A stretch of DNA of 64,000 nt from Brachionus manjavacas (GCA_019054805.1 JAHQIY010000002.1:806001-870000), one strand, 5' to 3'; counted from the first letter of the stretch, positions 1 through 11,657 are shown. Program-made: numbers and translations. The notes: a model not told the origin generated them from the sequence alone.

Positions 1-1180
1 CTAATCCTCATTTTTGATCGTAATCCTACCTTAATTTGTGTCAACTATGAAATTTTAAATTAAGCCATTTGATCCCATAGGATAAAGTCATTTAAATAAC
101 ATGTCCGCAATTCAATAATTGCCCTGGGTCTATTTTTTTATAAAAAATAATTTTTGTTGTGTCTCATTAGCAATTAACATCTCTAACCAAAATTTTACTC
201 ATCTGGTTGAAAATCTTAGGCCAACAAACGCTTAAATTACTTCGAAAGTATGGCCTAAATTTTAGCTTGTTTCTATACGGGTATGAACAATTTTTGGGCT
301 TTGTATAGATAGACCAAATCAAATTTGATTTAATAATTTAAAAGCATTTGTGTTTAATCAATTATTAATCTGAACTAGTCTGCTGATAAGAGCTAATCAA
401 CAATTTTAGTAGCGGCTTTCGGTCCGGACCTAAAACACTTTTTGTTCTAAGCGATTTACAAAGTCTAATTATGAAATAATTGTTTTAAAGTTTTATCAAA
501 AGAATTCAAGTGGTCAATTAATTAATTTAAATTATCTTTTAAATATTTTCATACACTGATCACTTTTTTATAAGCTTAGTAAATCTATTAAAATATTAAT
601 GAGTTTTTTGGACCGATTTCAAAATTTTTATTTCTATTTTTTTAGATTAGCTGAACTATTTTAATTCAATAACTAATTTTGACTCGTGGTCAAATTTTTA
701 CATGATAATTGGAAAATTAGATTATTAAAAGAAAAAAAAAAACATTAAAAATTATTTAGGTTTATTTTATGTAAAAGAAAACAAAATGAAGCATGAACGA
801 ATTTTTTTATTGCTATTTTTTGGAAAGAATAACAATTTATTTGTAATCAGTGAAAAAAATAAAAATTTAATCAAAAAAATTTTTGTTAAAACCAAAAAAA
901 TACTGAATTTATTTTATTTTTTTGGTCCTATAAATAAATAGGCTTTTTTCTAGCCGGTCCCATTTATTTTATATATTTAAGGCTCATTTATTGTCAAGTA
1001 CGTTTAAAAGATTCTTAATCAAAGTGTTCCTGATCATAATTTGTCATTTTTATCATCACTGTATCATTTTTTTCCAAATAAAAATGATTTTTTAGACCAT
1101 TATATATCGGGTACATTGATACCATATTTTGTTTCTGTTTACAATTTTTTTATCAATATTTTCAATTTTTTTATTTTGAT
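1..1180. other. AT-rich intergenic, no gene seen
   Basis: Homopolymer-rich AT DNA with no open frame resembling a known family. The short frames near 1041 are phenylalanine/isoleucine-rich and run into LINE sequence. Nothing else can be supported here. Confidence 0.6.
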
Positions 1181-1224
1181 TTTTTTATTTCTCTCCGAGT
1201 GGTCGAGCAAGAGGCGCATGCTTT

Positions 1225-1743
1225 TCAATGTGGACAAGTGCAAGGTGATGGAGTTAAGCAGGGGTGGACGGTTATTTTGACGTGTATAATTTTGCCGTCA
1301 TTAATTTGACACGATAAATTAATCGACCCTAAATCTTGACGCCTATAATTATTTCTACGATTCAATCTTTGGCGCAGTGCATCGTATGTTGGGAATAGAG
1401 CTTGTGCTTCTATTGTGAGCCCTACTTGAACAGCTTGTATAGCACTTCGACATCCGTTTGAATTTTTGTCTTTTAACCCATTCAAAGCTTTTCTTATTTG
1501 TATTTTTGATGGTTTAGCTGGATGTTCATGCCAGTTTTGACCTTCGGTTACTGGGGGATTAAGACCTGTTGTATAAACTCTAGCTTTACAGTCATTATGA
1601 GAATTACAACGCCAAATATGCTTATTAGTAGATTTATCGACAAAATCTAACTTATGTTCATAATTTCGATAAATTAGAAGTTCTTTACCACGCTGAGAAA
1701 GACAGATGTCAAGTTTATCAAATGATTTAATTAATTCTTCCAT
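1225..1743 (-). pseudogene. FLYWCH zinc-finger protein fragment (transposon-derived)
   Basis: The minus-strand frame starts at ATG 1743 and has a FLYWCH-type finger in its first 100 residues: LLIYRNYEHKLDF, then WRCNSHNDCKARVYTTG with two cysteines, then WHEHP with two histidines. It is followed by PTYDALRQRLNRRNN, typical of the linker after FLYWCH fingers in Mutator-like transposases and related orphan proteins. The last 14 or so residues (HPCLTPSPCTCPH) are antisense of the flanking LINE, so the reading frame runs out of the inserted element into host sequence and the protein is truncated. Flanking sequence carries repeated TGACGTCAAATTAAT-like motifs in inverted orientation. It is most likely the 5' part of a mobile-element gene. 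Confidence 0.6.
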
Positions 1744-1905
1744 GTTGAAAAAAAAAATAGAGAAAAAATAATTAAATTAGTCAAGTCACGTCGAGTGACG
1801 TTCAAATTAAAGACAAGTTTATTTTAGTCAAATTAATACACGTCAAAAAATATTAAAGGAAAAACTAATTAGTCAAAAGTATGACGTCAAATTAATTGAC
1901 GTCGA
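1265..1905. mobile_element. FLYWCH-bearing insert in the CR1-like LINE
   Basis: The insert separates VDKCKVMEL-encoding LINE sequence from its downstream continuation. Both ends contain GACG-rich subterminal motifs in opposite orientation: TTTTGACGTGTATAAT near 1278, and the complement of a similar motif near 1840. Exact ends and a target duplication could not be fixed by eye. Confidence 0.45.
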
Positions 1906-2481
1906 AAACATACAAGTTGATTCATTACACAATCTTTAGCAGGTCCGGCGAAAGCCATTTCGCAGAGTCTGAGCTACAAATGGGGTGCACTAGGAGTGCA
2001 CTAGCCTTCGTCGACACTGAGAAGGATCTGGATGTAACTTTTTCAAGTTTACAATCTGTAGTTCACTTACCATATTCGAACACAAACAAACAGAACAACG
2101 AGTATCCTGGGTCAGCTAAAACGGACCATCGACACATGCACGACCCTCTTATGTGCTTTCGTAAGGCCCCATCTAGAATTCGCCACCGTCGTGGTCCTAT
2201 TCCAGCAAGAAAGACATAAAGCTACAACAGTGCAGAAGAGAGCTTCCAAACTTGTTCCGATAATGGCTTGAACTTGAAGAGGACTGCCTTGCCATACTCA
2301 ACCTATATCATTTATTTATGAACAGAGTTGTCAATGAATGGAATGCTCTCTTCAATGCGGTCACAGACTCCGCCTCAGTCAATCAATTCAATATCGATCG
2401 CTAACCCCACCAAGTTTTTACCAAAAAAAATTATTTATTTTACAAACAATTTCTACTGTATAGCTCTCTCAATTCCTAATA

Positions 2482-3231
2482 CAGTCATACGCCAGTTATA
2501 TCAGCATTTTTGTCCGAGACGTCGAAAGGGATATAACTGAGTTGGGATACAAGTGAAAAATGAAATTAAAAAAAATTTATTCAATAATAAACTAAATACT
2601 TTGATAATACTTTTTTTGTTGAATAATACTTTGAGATATAAATAAATTGTGACTCTTTGCATTGAGGTACCATTGATACACCGCTTTGTCGATAACACTG
2701 AAATAACCTTCTTGTATTCTTGCTCGTTTACTATTTCGAGGTTCTTCAGATTCTAAATCTTGTAGAATTTTTTCTTTATTTTTCCAAATTTTTGATACTG
2801 TGGATCAATCAATACCGTAAATAATTGCTCATCAGTTACATTATCTCACTGTTTTTTTTAATAATGTCTACTTTTGTTTCTTTTATTAACGCCTTTCTTT
2901 TTTTTCGTTTTTGTTAGACATTTTCTTTGTTCAATTTTAATTGTTTTAATTAGTAAATTTTGAATATGAAACTTTTTTTTGATTATGAATGTATGAAAAA
3001 ACTGTGATATAAGTGAACTAAAATTTGCACATAATACATGCATAAATCTTCCTTTTGTCTGAATATTTTTTTGGATTTAACCGGTATGGGATATAGAGAA
3101 TTGCGATTTTTTGGTGATATAACTGGGTTAAAAATACATTGATTTGGATTCAAAAAATCCGTTCCAGTCATTTTTTGTGAAATAACTGAATTGGGATATA
3201 ACTGCATAGTGATATAACCGGTGTATGACTG
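2482..3231 (-). mobile_element. Non-autonomous pogo/Tigger-type DNA transposon (750 bp)
   Basis: The ends are terminal inverted repeats beginning CAGTCATACGCCAGTTATAT on the left; the right end reversed differs at two positions, and both ends are flanked by TA. Subterminal GATATAAC motifs recur at 2529, 3113 and 3199. On the minus strand a frame from about 2920 to 2640 encodes MSNKNEKKRKALIKETKVDI, then the fragments STVSKIWKNKEKIL and SKRARIQEGYFSVIDKAVYQ. These are the CENP-B-type helix-turn-helix regions of pogo transposases. No DDE catalytic domain remains, so the copy is an internal deletion derivative that needs a transposase in trans. It sits in the 3' region of the CR1-like LINE. Confidence 0.85.
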
Positions 3232-3724
3232 TAATTTACTTCTTACTTTTGTACTGTAAATAATGTCTATTGACTCTAAAACTTAAACGTTATTCTGTCT
3301 CTGTAATTTTTTTGTTGTTGTATAGGGCAATGAGCTACAATAGGCGATCTCTTAGTAGGCCGCCTCCGCAAGCTTGCATGTCGTAGCTTTGATCATTATT
3401 TATCATTTTTTGCTTTAGATCTAACTGATGCATTTTGTTCATATTACTTTCTTAAAATGAATTTAGGCAAAGAAAACAATGTAATGATTTTTTTTTTCAA
3501 TTTGCTCATTTTGTGTATTTATTTATTTTTGACATTTAAAAAATAATTCAAAATTAAATTTTAACTTTAAATTAATTAAAATGAATCTTTACTTTTTTTA
3601 TTGCCAAAAAAAGTTCATAAAACTATAAAATAACTTCATACAGAATACCTTTCTAAATTAACTAATTTCAAAAAAAAAATTTTTAAGAAAAAAACAAATA
3701 TTGTGACTTATTACAATTCAAAAA

Positions 3725-4150
3725 AAAGTTGGAGTAGATCCTATTGATCAAATGGGTAAATTTTATTCGGTAAAAGCTCCAACAAGACGCTGTCAAATGC
3801 ATGTATTTTAAAGCATTATTAGTTTAGCTTACATCAATAGCTGGATTCTATACAAGAGTGTGAATAAATGCAACATATCAAGATTTTTTGATCCAACTTG
3901 TCGAAGAAATCAAAAGTAATTACAAAAAAAACTTCGTTTCTATCATCATCTGGCACCTCTAAAAGCGCTCGTAAAAGGGTTTTAAGGTTGAATCAAGAAA
4001 ATCAAGAGAATTTATCTCCTAAGCGTGTGTCTTTTCAAATTCGTTTATGTGGTAATTGTAAAGCGACAAATTTTTGTTCAAATTGTAAAAAGCAGTGTGT
4101 GGATATTTAAAGAAAAAAATAGAGAGTATTTGTAAAAAGTGTGATTGACC
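3725..4150 (+). pseudogene. piggyBac-type transposase C-terminal fragment
   Basis: At 3728 the frame reads KVGVDPIDQMGKFYSVKAPT followed by RRCQMHVF, then after a stop SIISLAYINSWILYKS. This is the GVDxxDQM...Y...TRRW...IN..ILY block of the piggyBac DDE domain, including its last acidic residue. Another frame from 3898 continues with a cysteine-rich tail, LCGNCKATNFCSNCKKQC and a further CKKC, matching the C-terminal zinc-binding domain of piggyBac transposases. Several frameshifts separate the blocks. No TTAA-flanked termini were identified. Confidence 0.7.
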
Positions 4151-4789
4151 ATGGATAATTTACAAGGCCTTAGAAAAGACAAAAATTTAATAATTTACTA
4201 TTTTTATTCAATTAATTTAGTAATTTCAGTAAATTCGAAGCAAAAATATTATTTTTCATAACGAGTCATTTTGTCTCGGTATGATACTTCAAGTAGTTTG
4301 AAATTTTAGTGCTTCTAGTGTTAAGCGTTTTGATAATAATTGCTTTTATTTATCAATTAAGAAAAACTCAGACAGATTAACAATAAGATCATGGAATAAT
4401 CTGTAATATTTTTTTTTAAATAAAGAAAGCATAAAATAGACATTTATTAAAAAATAAACTTAAAATATAATGACCAATTGTTTTAGAACAAATCTTAAAA
4501 ATTTAATTTTTTTATTGAATTTTTTATTTATTAAAATATAGTTAGGGTAATACCCGGGCAGGTTGGGATGGAACTTAGTCCTTCCTTTCAGTCTAATGAT
4601 CAAAATACAATAATATAAGATAAGTTGATGAGATTAAAATATATAATTATAAAAAAAAAACCAAATAATTAAGATAAAAGTAGACATAATGTTATACATG
4701 TTTTGAAATAATTAAATAAATATAGGACTATTAAATTAATTAATTGAATTTATTTTTGGTTATTTGCATTGAAAAAAGTTAAATAAATA

Positions 4790-5639
4790 AATCAATTTTG
4801 CATAATTTTCTTAAATCCGACATTTTTTAATATTTCCTTAATTCCGGATGAGATCTATTTCTTTCTGCTGGCAAATTTTTTTCTATAAATGCTATTAAAA
4901 AATTAATTACTGATAGCAAAATTTATTTTTTATGCTTCTAAAAAATTAATACCTTCTAGCTAATTTCGACAATAAATAAAAGATAAAAACCAGTTAATAT
5001 TAATCGACAATTTGAATTACTTAACACTTGATAGCAACAGCAACAGCAACAAGGACAAGCTACTCCTTTGGAAAATTCGTTTCAAGAGTATTACGATTTA
5101 TCCAATGTTATAAATAGTGAAAACTTATCAAATCCTTTACAATTAGATGAACCAAATGATTTAAATATTGATCAAAATTATCAAGCTGATGCACAAAAAT
5201 CTTCAAATGGTCCAAAACGCCGTTGCAGACCTCGTGGTTCTACAGCTAAAAAAATAAAAACAGAAAATAGTTCTGTCAGATAATCAAAAAGACAGCGAAA
5301 AAATTAATTTTGATATTTGTATATGAAATTTTTATTTTTTTTGTCGGTACTAAGCTTAATTTCTTTTTTTCAAACTTAATATGAATAAATTTTATCAAAA
5401 TGTTTTTGTTTGTTTATTTTTTTATACTTTTATTTTTGCTATCATAAAAATAACTTTATAAGCAGGTGAAAAAAAATTTCCAGCAGAAGAATATAATTAG
5501 TATCATTATATTAGCTAGTTTAAAATTTTGCTAGCAGAAAAAAAAATTTACTAGCTGAAGAAATAACGTTCATTCCGGATTATCAAGTTTCGTTTTAATA
5601 ATTTTAGAACCAAATGGGCCTGATTATCGAGGGTTGACT
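4790..5639. mobile_element. Decayed pogo/Tc1-like element with a candidate exon
   Basis: The right end reversed reads CAGTCAACCCTCGATAATCA and is followed by TA, a pogo/Tigger-style terminus. Inner segments at about 4840-4880 and 5540-5590 are imperfect inverted copies of each other (TTCCGGATGA and ATTTCTT...GCTRGYAAATTTTTTT). The left terminus is not cleanly recognisable, so the left boundary is approximate. Confidence 0.4.
5035..5283 (+). CDS. Candidate 3' exon: poly-Q and AT-hook-like protein fragment
   Basis: An open frame of 82 codons begins right after an AG that follows a stop, as a 3' splice site would place it. It starts QQQQQQGQATPLENSFQEYY and ends in a basic segment containing KRRCRPRGSTAKK, which resembles an AT-hook (R.RPRGS). 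A stop at 5281-5283 is followed by AATAAA at 5384-5389. It lies inside a probable pogo/Tc1-like element, so it could be a transposon-encoded DNA-binding tail or a chance frame. No upstream exon was recognised. Confidence 0.3.
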   Translation, partial: QQQQQQGQATPLENSFQEYYDLSNVINSENLSNPLQLDEPNDLNIDQNYQADAQKSSNGPKRRCRPRGSTAKKIKTENSSVR

Positions 5640-5889
5640 GTAAAAATAAATATCTTCGATGCATAAAAAATTATTTTTTTATAGATTTGCATCAAATTTT
5701 TTTGTTACTAAAGCAAAAAAAAATTTTAATTAAAAATAGTCTCACTGATATAGCTAATTCTAAGTCTCATCATCGAAAAGGTATTCTCTTAATAATCAAA
5801 CGTTGTGGCCTTCGAAAGTTTGTCAGTTAAGGACTTTTTCTTTCTCAGCCTAAGTCTTTAATTTAATTTTAAACTATTTTAATTAAAAA

Positions 5890-6440
5890 AATTTTGCTCG
5901 GCCAAATTTGTATCTACATTGATTCGCCCCTCATTTATACGACAACATCCTGAACCTTTATCACTGATACATCCCCATATTCTTGCGGAACCTCCACCAC
6001 CTTTTTAGGGTTGGTATTACAAATCTTTTTTCGTGTTTAAATCTGTTGACTAGAACTCTTTTTTTCTTTTTGAAAACCTTTAAGTTGGACTCATCACTAA
6101 AAACTACCATCTTTCTTTACATCATTTTAATCTTTTGATTCAATCTGGCACAGTTGGCAATGTTTTTTTCAGAGTAGTGTTAGTTCCTATTCTTTTAGTA
6201 GTTAGAAATCTCCTGCTTGTTTCTCTATACCATAGCATTTTTAAACTTAGAATTAAAGTCAGAGGTTAACTTCTTATTACTTTTTGTAGGGCTTTTTCTT
6301 ATTTGATTTTATTGACTATTCTGGTCCCTATAACTAAGATTTTTGATCTCTTAGGCCTTGTTGAATCATTTGAGATACCAAAAGTTTCATAATTCTTTCG
6401 TATGGTTCTGACATATTTTTGATACTCCCACTAATTTACC
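5890..6440 (-). pseudogene. Tc1/mariner transposase fragment
   Basis: Read on the minus strand, the segment contains VVFSDESNLKVFKKKKRV, then VNRFKHEKRFVIPTLK, and after a frameshift GGGGSARIWGCISDKGSG. This is the classic Tc1 block with the first catalytic aspartate in SDES and the GG..WG motif. Upstream remnants match the DDE-domain linker. Multiple stops and shifts make it a pseudogene. Confidence 0.7.
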
Positions 6441-6479
6441 CTTTTCCTTTTTACTTTTAGTTTTATCTTTTGGGTGACA

Positions 6480-7720
6480 AATTATCTAAAATCTGATTTT
6501 TATCTGAAAATCTCTTTTTAAAAAGAGTTTAATGTTAAAACGATTAATTTATCATATAAAATATAAAATTTTGATGAATTTCTCTAAATATTTAAAATAA
6601 AACCAAAATTAACTTACTTTAATTGTCTAAAATTATCTTATATTTTTTTATTAAATAAAATAAATTTAATTACAATATTAATTTCTTATAATTAAATTAA
6701 AAATTATTTGGATTTATATTTTAATTAAAAAAACTAAAATTTATAAAAAAAAAATTTATTAATTAGTTGAACTTTAATCATCTTTTTTAGTTTGGATCAG
6801 TCCAACATTATTAATTTTTTAAAAGAAGAATTCTATTGCAATCTTTAATATTATTAATGATAAAATTTAAAAAAAAGAATTTTCTTTAAAATCACTTCAA
6901 ATTTTCATCGATTATTTTGTCTAAATTTATGTTCATCAGTAAATTTCTTCAAAATAACATCATTGTATTTATCATCATATCTTCATCAAATATACATCAC
7001 AAAATTGGATCAACTTTAATGTAAATCAGATGCTATTCAAAGTTATCTCAAATTTATGTTAATTGGGTTATATTCTATTTTTTTTACGAAGGTTCCTTAT
7101 TATTTCAGAGTGTTAGTTCTAAAAGTCTCAAATACTGAATCAAAACTTTCATATCGATTATTTATTTATTAAATTAACGTTCTTAAGATAATTATTAAAT
7201 TAAAATATTTTTAGATGTCAGGTTTTTTTTCTATTTTACATTTCTAAAAATAATTGCGTAATTACATTCCAAATTTTAACATGCTTAAGTATTGAGTTTT
7301 AATGAAACAACTTAATTTCAAAATTTCAAAAAAGTTAAATAGAAAAAAAACTTGCCAGATTCATTCTAGTCAATTCATTTAGTACTTTTTGATGGTCTTC
7401 ACTTCTTTCAATTTTTCAGCTGAGCGTAACATGTAACTATCTTACATTTGATATCAAATTTTATTTAATTTTTTTTTTACTGACAAAAAAACTACATATG
7501 ATGACAAATAAATTAATTGACTGATAAAATAATTATTTGAGTGACAAAAATAATTTTTTGACTAATTAATAATTTTTACAACAAATTAATGATTTTGAGG
7601 TCACAATAGAGAAAAAAAAATACTTTATGGAAATCCATCGATGTTGAATCACATTTTGTGTTGCTTTATTTTTATTTTAATTGAAAAATGAAAAAATTAA
7701 TAATAATTTTGTTGAATTAA
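6480..7720. other. AT-rich intergenic
   Basis: No coding signal. Between 7470 and 7610, and again at 8170-8340, short TTTGTCA/TTAGTCA motifs recur at irregular spacing, perhaps subterminal repeats of a decayed element. Confidence 0.5.
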
Positions 7721-7721
7721 A

Positions 7722-7870
7722 AAAAAAAAAAAAAAAAAAAAACTTAGCATCTTTCTTATATATTTATTTAGAAACTATCTAATTTTTTGTCTTTTTTTTC
7801 CTTTTTTTTAATCTTATAACTTTACATCGCCTTCAAGGCGTTCAGTGAAATAAATAAATAAATAAATAAA
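7722..7870 (+). repeat. Poly(A) run and retroposon-like tail
   Basis: About 20 adenines at 7720-7741 are followed by a pyrimidine-rich tract, a small hairpin (CGCCTTCAAGGCG at 7830-7842) and an AAAT-unit microsatellite ending near 7870. The hairpin plus short tandem tail resembles LINE 3' ends seen elsewhere in the window. Confidence 0.4.
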
Positions 7871-9294
7871 AATCATAATCTTGAACTATAGCACCAAAAT
7901 CAGAAGGAAGCTCCTGACGATTATGACAAACCGTTTTGTCCAAATCTCATCATCAAGCTAGAGTCAACTATGAGAAAACGTCACAATTTAAGTTCATTCC
8001 TTACAATCTTGGAGAATTAAATTACTAAATAGCTTTCTTTTTTTTTCCTTATTCACTCCTTGTGAAGCATAGGGTCATTACTTTTGATTTCCACTCAAGT
8101 CGAATTAAATAGCTTAATTAGAACTAAAATAAAATAAAATAAAAATGAATAAAATTTTATTATTATTTATTAGTTTGTCAGTGCAAAATTATTAAATAGT
8201 CATCTAAATATATATAATTTGTCAGTCGTTTAGTTTTTTTGTCAGAATAATTAGTTTTTAATTATCAGCTAAAATTGACTAAATTAGTCACCACTTTTAG
8301 TTATTTTTGTCATCTTAAAAAAATTAAATTTGTCACACCCAAAAAATTTAACCCATTCTCTAAGGAAAATTAAAAAATTAAACAAAAACAAGCTTAGATG
8401 CAGGTTTTTTTTAAATCATTTATAAAAATTTTTTCAAATATTTATGCCACTTATTCATTTTCAAAAGGTTTGCACTCAGTTTTTAAATTTTATAAGTAAA
8501 ATTTAAAATTTTTTTTAATCCTTGATATTATTTAGTCGATTTCTAACAGTAACAAAGTTTCGATTTTTTGCAAATCTAAGCAAAATTTTTCTTCTAGAAA
8601 TAAAGTTGTTTTTTAATCATTTATTTTTTTCTAAATGAATAAGCTAAACACGAGTAAGGCAATTGATCTTTTAGGTCAATTAAAAATTAATGTGCTCAGA
8701 ATTCTGATTAAAATCAAATTGAAAATTTTTAAAAGCTTTTCAGGGGTGTCAATTAGTGGCTTATGAATTAAAAATTTAAATCTAATTGTATCAAGATATT
8801 TATTAATGGAATGATTTCAAATCTGTCGCTCGCTCCGAATTTGGTTAAGTTTATAATGCTAAATTTTAATTGCATTTTGAAGCCAACTCTAACTCAAAAT
8901 ATTAAAATTACAAATTTATGATTAACTAATAAAGCCCTTTAAAAAAAATGAGCTACTAGACCAAAATAAGTGAAATAAGCAAGTTCTTATCCGCCAAATA
9001 TTTTCTAATTAGATGCTGGTTTTGGCAATTTTTTTCCATCCCAAATTAAACCAAAACAAGAACTATAATTAAATCAACATAAAAAATTCTTATCATTTTA
9101 TAAATAGCTTTTTTGTTTTTTTGCTTTTTCGAAAATAAATTAAAAAAACATAATGTGTGCTTTAGGATTTCTGGTACTCTGGTTCACAAAGTGCCAAGAT
9201 TAAATTTTTGTTTTTTTGTTCTATCCAAGATTAAAATGAGTTTGTGTAAAAAAAAATAATTTCCACTCAACATCAATTCAGTGTGCAGTCAGAG
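7871..9294. other. AT-rich intergenic upstream of SIAH
   Basis: No gene recognised. It probably includes the SIAH promoter near its right end, but no clear TATA or other element was identified. Confidence 0.4.
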
Positions 9295-10516
9295 ATGTCT
9301 TTGCCGTCATCAAGTCCGTCGTCGACCAACTCGTCAGCCAGTGCTGTAAATCAAAACCCGAATAGTCAATGTAAATTATAATTTTTAATTAAAATCGATT
9401 TTTTCTGCCAAGTATCGATCCATCCGGGTCAACTAGCACATTTTAAATTTAAAATAAATATTTTTTTTCTACAAAATAAATAATTTTTTTTAAATAAATT
9501 TTTTCCAAGATTTAATACATCATAATCATCTGCATCACCATCATCTGTTGAATTTGAATCAGCACCATGGTCACCCGATCGGCATTGTAGCCTCGAGCAC
9601 CCAGCAGAGTCAGTCAAGCCAGCAGCAAGCAGCGCAGGTAAACCCCATAGTCCACCACAACACCTCGGCCCATCAGTACCAACTTAACCTGTACAGCAAC
9701 CAAATAATCGCTGGCAATGCCTCTGCGACAATGATGTCGTCCAGCCAGCCATCGAACCCACTGCAAGATCTGCTCAGCCTGTTCGAGTGTCCTGTTTGCT
9801 TTGAGTTTGCGCTTCCACCCATTCTTCAGTGCCAGTCGGGCCACATAGTTTGCTCGAACTGTCGGCCCAAGTTGACTTGCTGTCCGTCGTGTCGCAGCGC
9901 ACTCGGCAACATCAGGAATTTGTCCATGGAAAAATTGGCCAATTCTCTCAAATTTCCTTGCAAATATGCAAACAATGGTTGCACCGAAACACTATCACAT
10001 GATAAAAAGCACGAGCACGAGGACACATGCGAGCTGCGACCGTACAATTGTCCGTGCCCGGGCGCCTCTTGCAAGTGGCAAGGGTCGTTGGACCAAGTGA
10101 TGCCGCATCTGGTCCAGCACCACAAGAGCATCACTACTTTGCAGGGCGAGGACATTGTGTTCTTGGCGACGGACATTACCTTGCCGGGCGCCGTCGACTG
10201 GGTCATGATGCAGTCTTGTTTTGGCTATAACTTTATGCTCGTTCTGGAAAAGCAGGAAAAACACGAGAACTATCAGCAATTTTTCGCCGTGGTTCAGCTA
10301 ATCGGCACACGGAAGCAGGCCGAGCAGTTCGCCTACCGGCTGGAGTTGAATGGGCAGCGAAGACGCTTGACATGGGAGGCTACGCCGCGCTCCATTCATG
10401 ACGGCGTGCAGCAAGCTATCACAAACTGCGACTGCCTTGTCTTTGACACAGCCACTGCTCAATTGTTTGCCGATTCCGGAAATTTGGGAATCAATGTGAC
10501 CATTTCCTTGATTTGA
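9295..10516 (+). CDS. siah: SIAH-type RING E3 ubiquitin ligase, two exons
   Basis: Exons are 9295-9370 and 9510-10516, giving about 360 residues. Exon 1 encodes [16 protein letters not shown]... and the phase-1 junction joins cleanly to a His-rich stretch. The RING finger lies at about residues 119-153 ([18 protein letters not shown]3HC4). It is followed by the SIAH double zinc finger at about 176-230 ([31 protein letters not shown]) and the C-terminal TRAF-like substrate-binding domain ending [20 protein letters not shown] proteins are dimeric ligases that send signalling and transcription factors to the proteasome. Human SIAH1 is about 282 residues; the extra length here is an N-terminal extension rich in Ser, His and Gln. 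Candidate AATAAA signals lie at 10632 and 10750. Confidence 0.96.
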
Positions 10517-10842
10517 GTATTTTATTCGGTTTGAAATTTTTCATTTAAATTTTTTTTGTATTTTTTTATTTTGAAAATTTTATTTAATTTATTTTAATCG
10601 GAAATTGTTACATGTGATTTTTAGAAAGAAAAATAAAAAATCGAGTATTGAAGTTTAATTCACGGCATGGAACAAAAACCAATCACTTCTAGATAGTGCA
10701 AATTTTTTTTTTTATGTAAATATTAAGTGTAAAATTTGTTTTATTTAATAATAAAAATTGAAAGAAAATAATTTTTTCTACTTAATCAATAAGATATTTT
10801 TGACTTTGTTTAAAAAAAAATAAAAATAATAAATTTTTTCTT
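10517..10842. other. SIAH 3' region
   Basis: AT-rich 3' untranslated and intergenic sequence. AATAAA hexamers at 10632 and 10750 are the only signals seen. Confidence 0.5.
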
Positions 10843-11657
10843 AAAGTTCGCGCGATGCAAAACTTCCACACTATCTCCAGATATGGATTTCGACCTCATT
10901 TTTGGGTTCTACGTATATGAAAACCTATGTTTAGCCAAAATTTTAGGGGGGGTCAAAAAAGTTTTTTTGTCTAGGGGGTCTGAATCTTTACAGCCTTATA
11001 TAAAGTATATCTTATTTAAGCTTTTTTATCTCAGAATTTAATCAATCGAATCTACTCGATCGAGACATTTTCTGATAGAGAACTAACAGTTTTAAATTCC
11101 AACATTTGAAATTCATTTTTATGATTAATTTAATGTATTTTTTTTTGAGTAATAATTAAAAAAATTTTAAAAAATGGACTCTTTTTGAGCGTTTATAAAA
11201 ATTTTTGAACTGAATAAATAAAAAAAGTGAAACCATCATTTTGTTCAGAATTTTGTCTGGTTTCAGAATTTGTATAAAAATATATAGGTTAAGGGGTTTG
11301 CAAAAAAGTAGATCCCGAAAAAGTTAAAAAATGTCAAAATTTTTCCGATTTTATTCCGAAAAAATTTTCAATTTTTTTTTTTTCAAGACAACCAGCTCAG
11401 AATATAGAGCATTTAGTTCTCTATCAGAAAATGTGTCGATCGAGTAGATTCGATTGATTAAATTCTGAGATAAAAAAGCTTAAATAAGATATACTTTATA
11501 TAAGGCTGTAAAGATTCAGACCCCCTAGACAAAAAAAATTTTTTTGACCCCCCCTAAAATTTTGGCTAAACATAGGTTTTCATATACGTAGAACCCAAAA
11601 ATGAGGTCGAAATCCATATCTGGAGATAGTGTGGAAGTTTTGCATCGCGCGAACTTT
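10843..11657. mobile_element. Inverted-repeat DNA element with about 245-bp arms
   Basis: The left arm (10843-11086) and right arm (11412-11657) are near-identical reverse complements, starting AAGTTCGCGCGATGCAAAAC. A unique AT-rich core of about 325 bp has no ORF. TA flanks both ends, consistent with a Tc1/mariner-type target duplication. Near-identity of the arms implies recent insertion or arm homogenisation. Confidence 0.75.

Larger units (their letters stand above)
1184..3400 (+). pseudogene. CR1-like non-LTR retrotransposon 3' part, interrupted by two inserts
   Basis: Three separated blocks read as one decayed LINE tail. Block 1 (about 1184-1258) encodes MLFNVDKCKVMEL, the conserved stretch following the reverse-transcriptase palm in CR1/Jockey-type elements. 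Block 2 (about 1905-2480) carries TEKDLDVTFSSLQS and, out of frame, remnants of the LEFA..VWSP and R.RG regions. Block 3 (about 3233-3400) is 3'-untranslated-like sequence. A FLYWCH-bearing insert separates blocks 1 and 2 and a pogo-type element separates 2 and 3. Stops and frameshifts show it is dead. Clade assignment is by motif memory only; another non-LTR clade is possible. Confidence 0.6.

Noticed and set aside
1880..1900. TGACGTCA site near 1.88 kb as a regulatory CRE
   Set aside because: It lies among repeated GACG motifs at the end of the FLYWCH insert, so it is better explained as transposon subterminal sequence.
9826..10279. Several antisense frames opposite SIAH
   Set aside because: Shadows of the GC-richer SIAH exon with no family resemblance.
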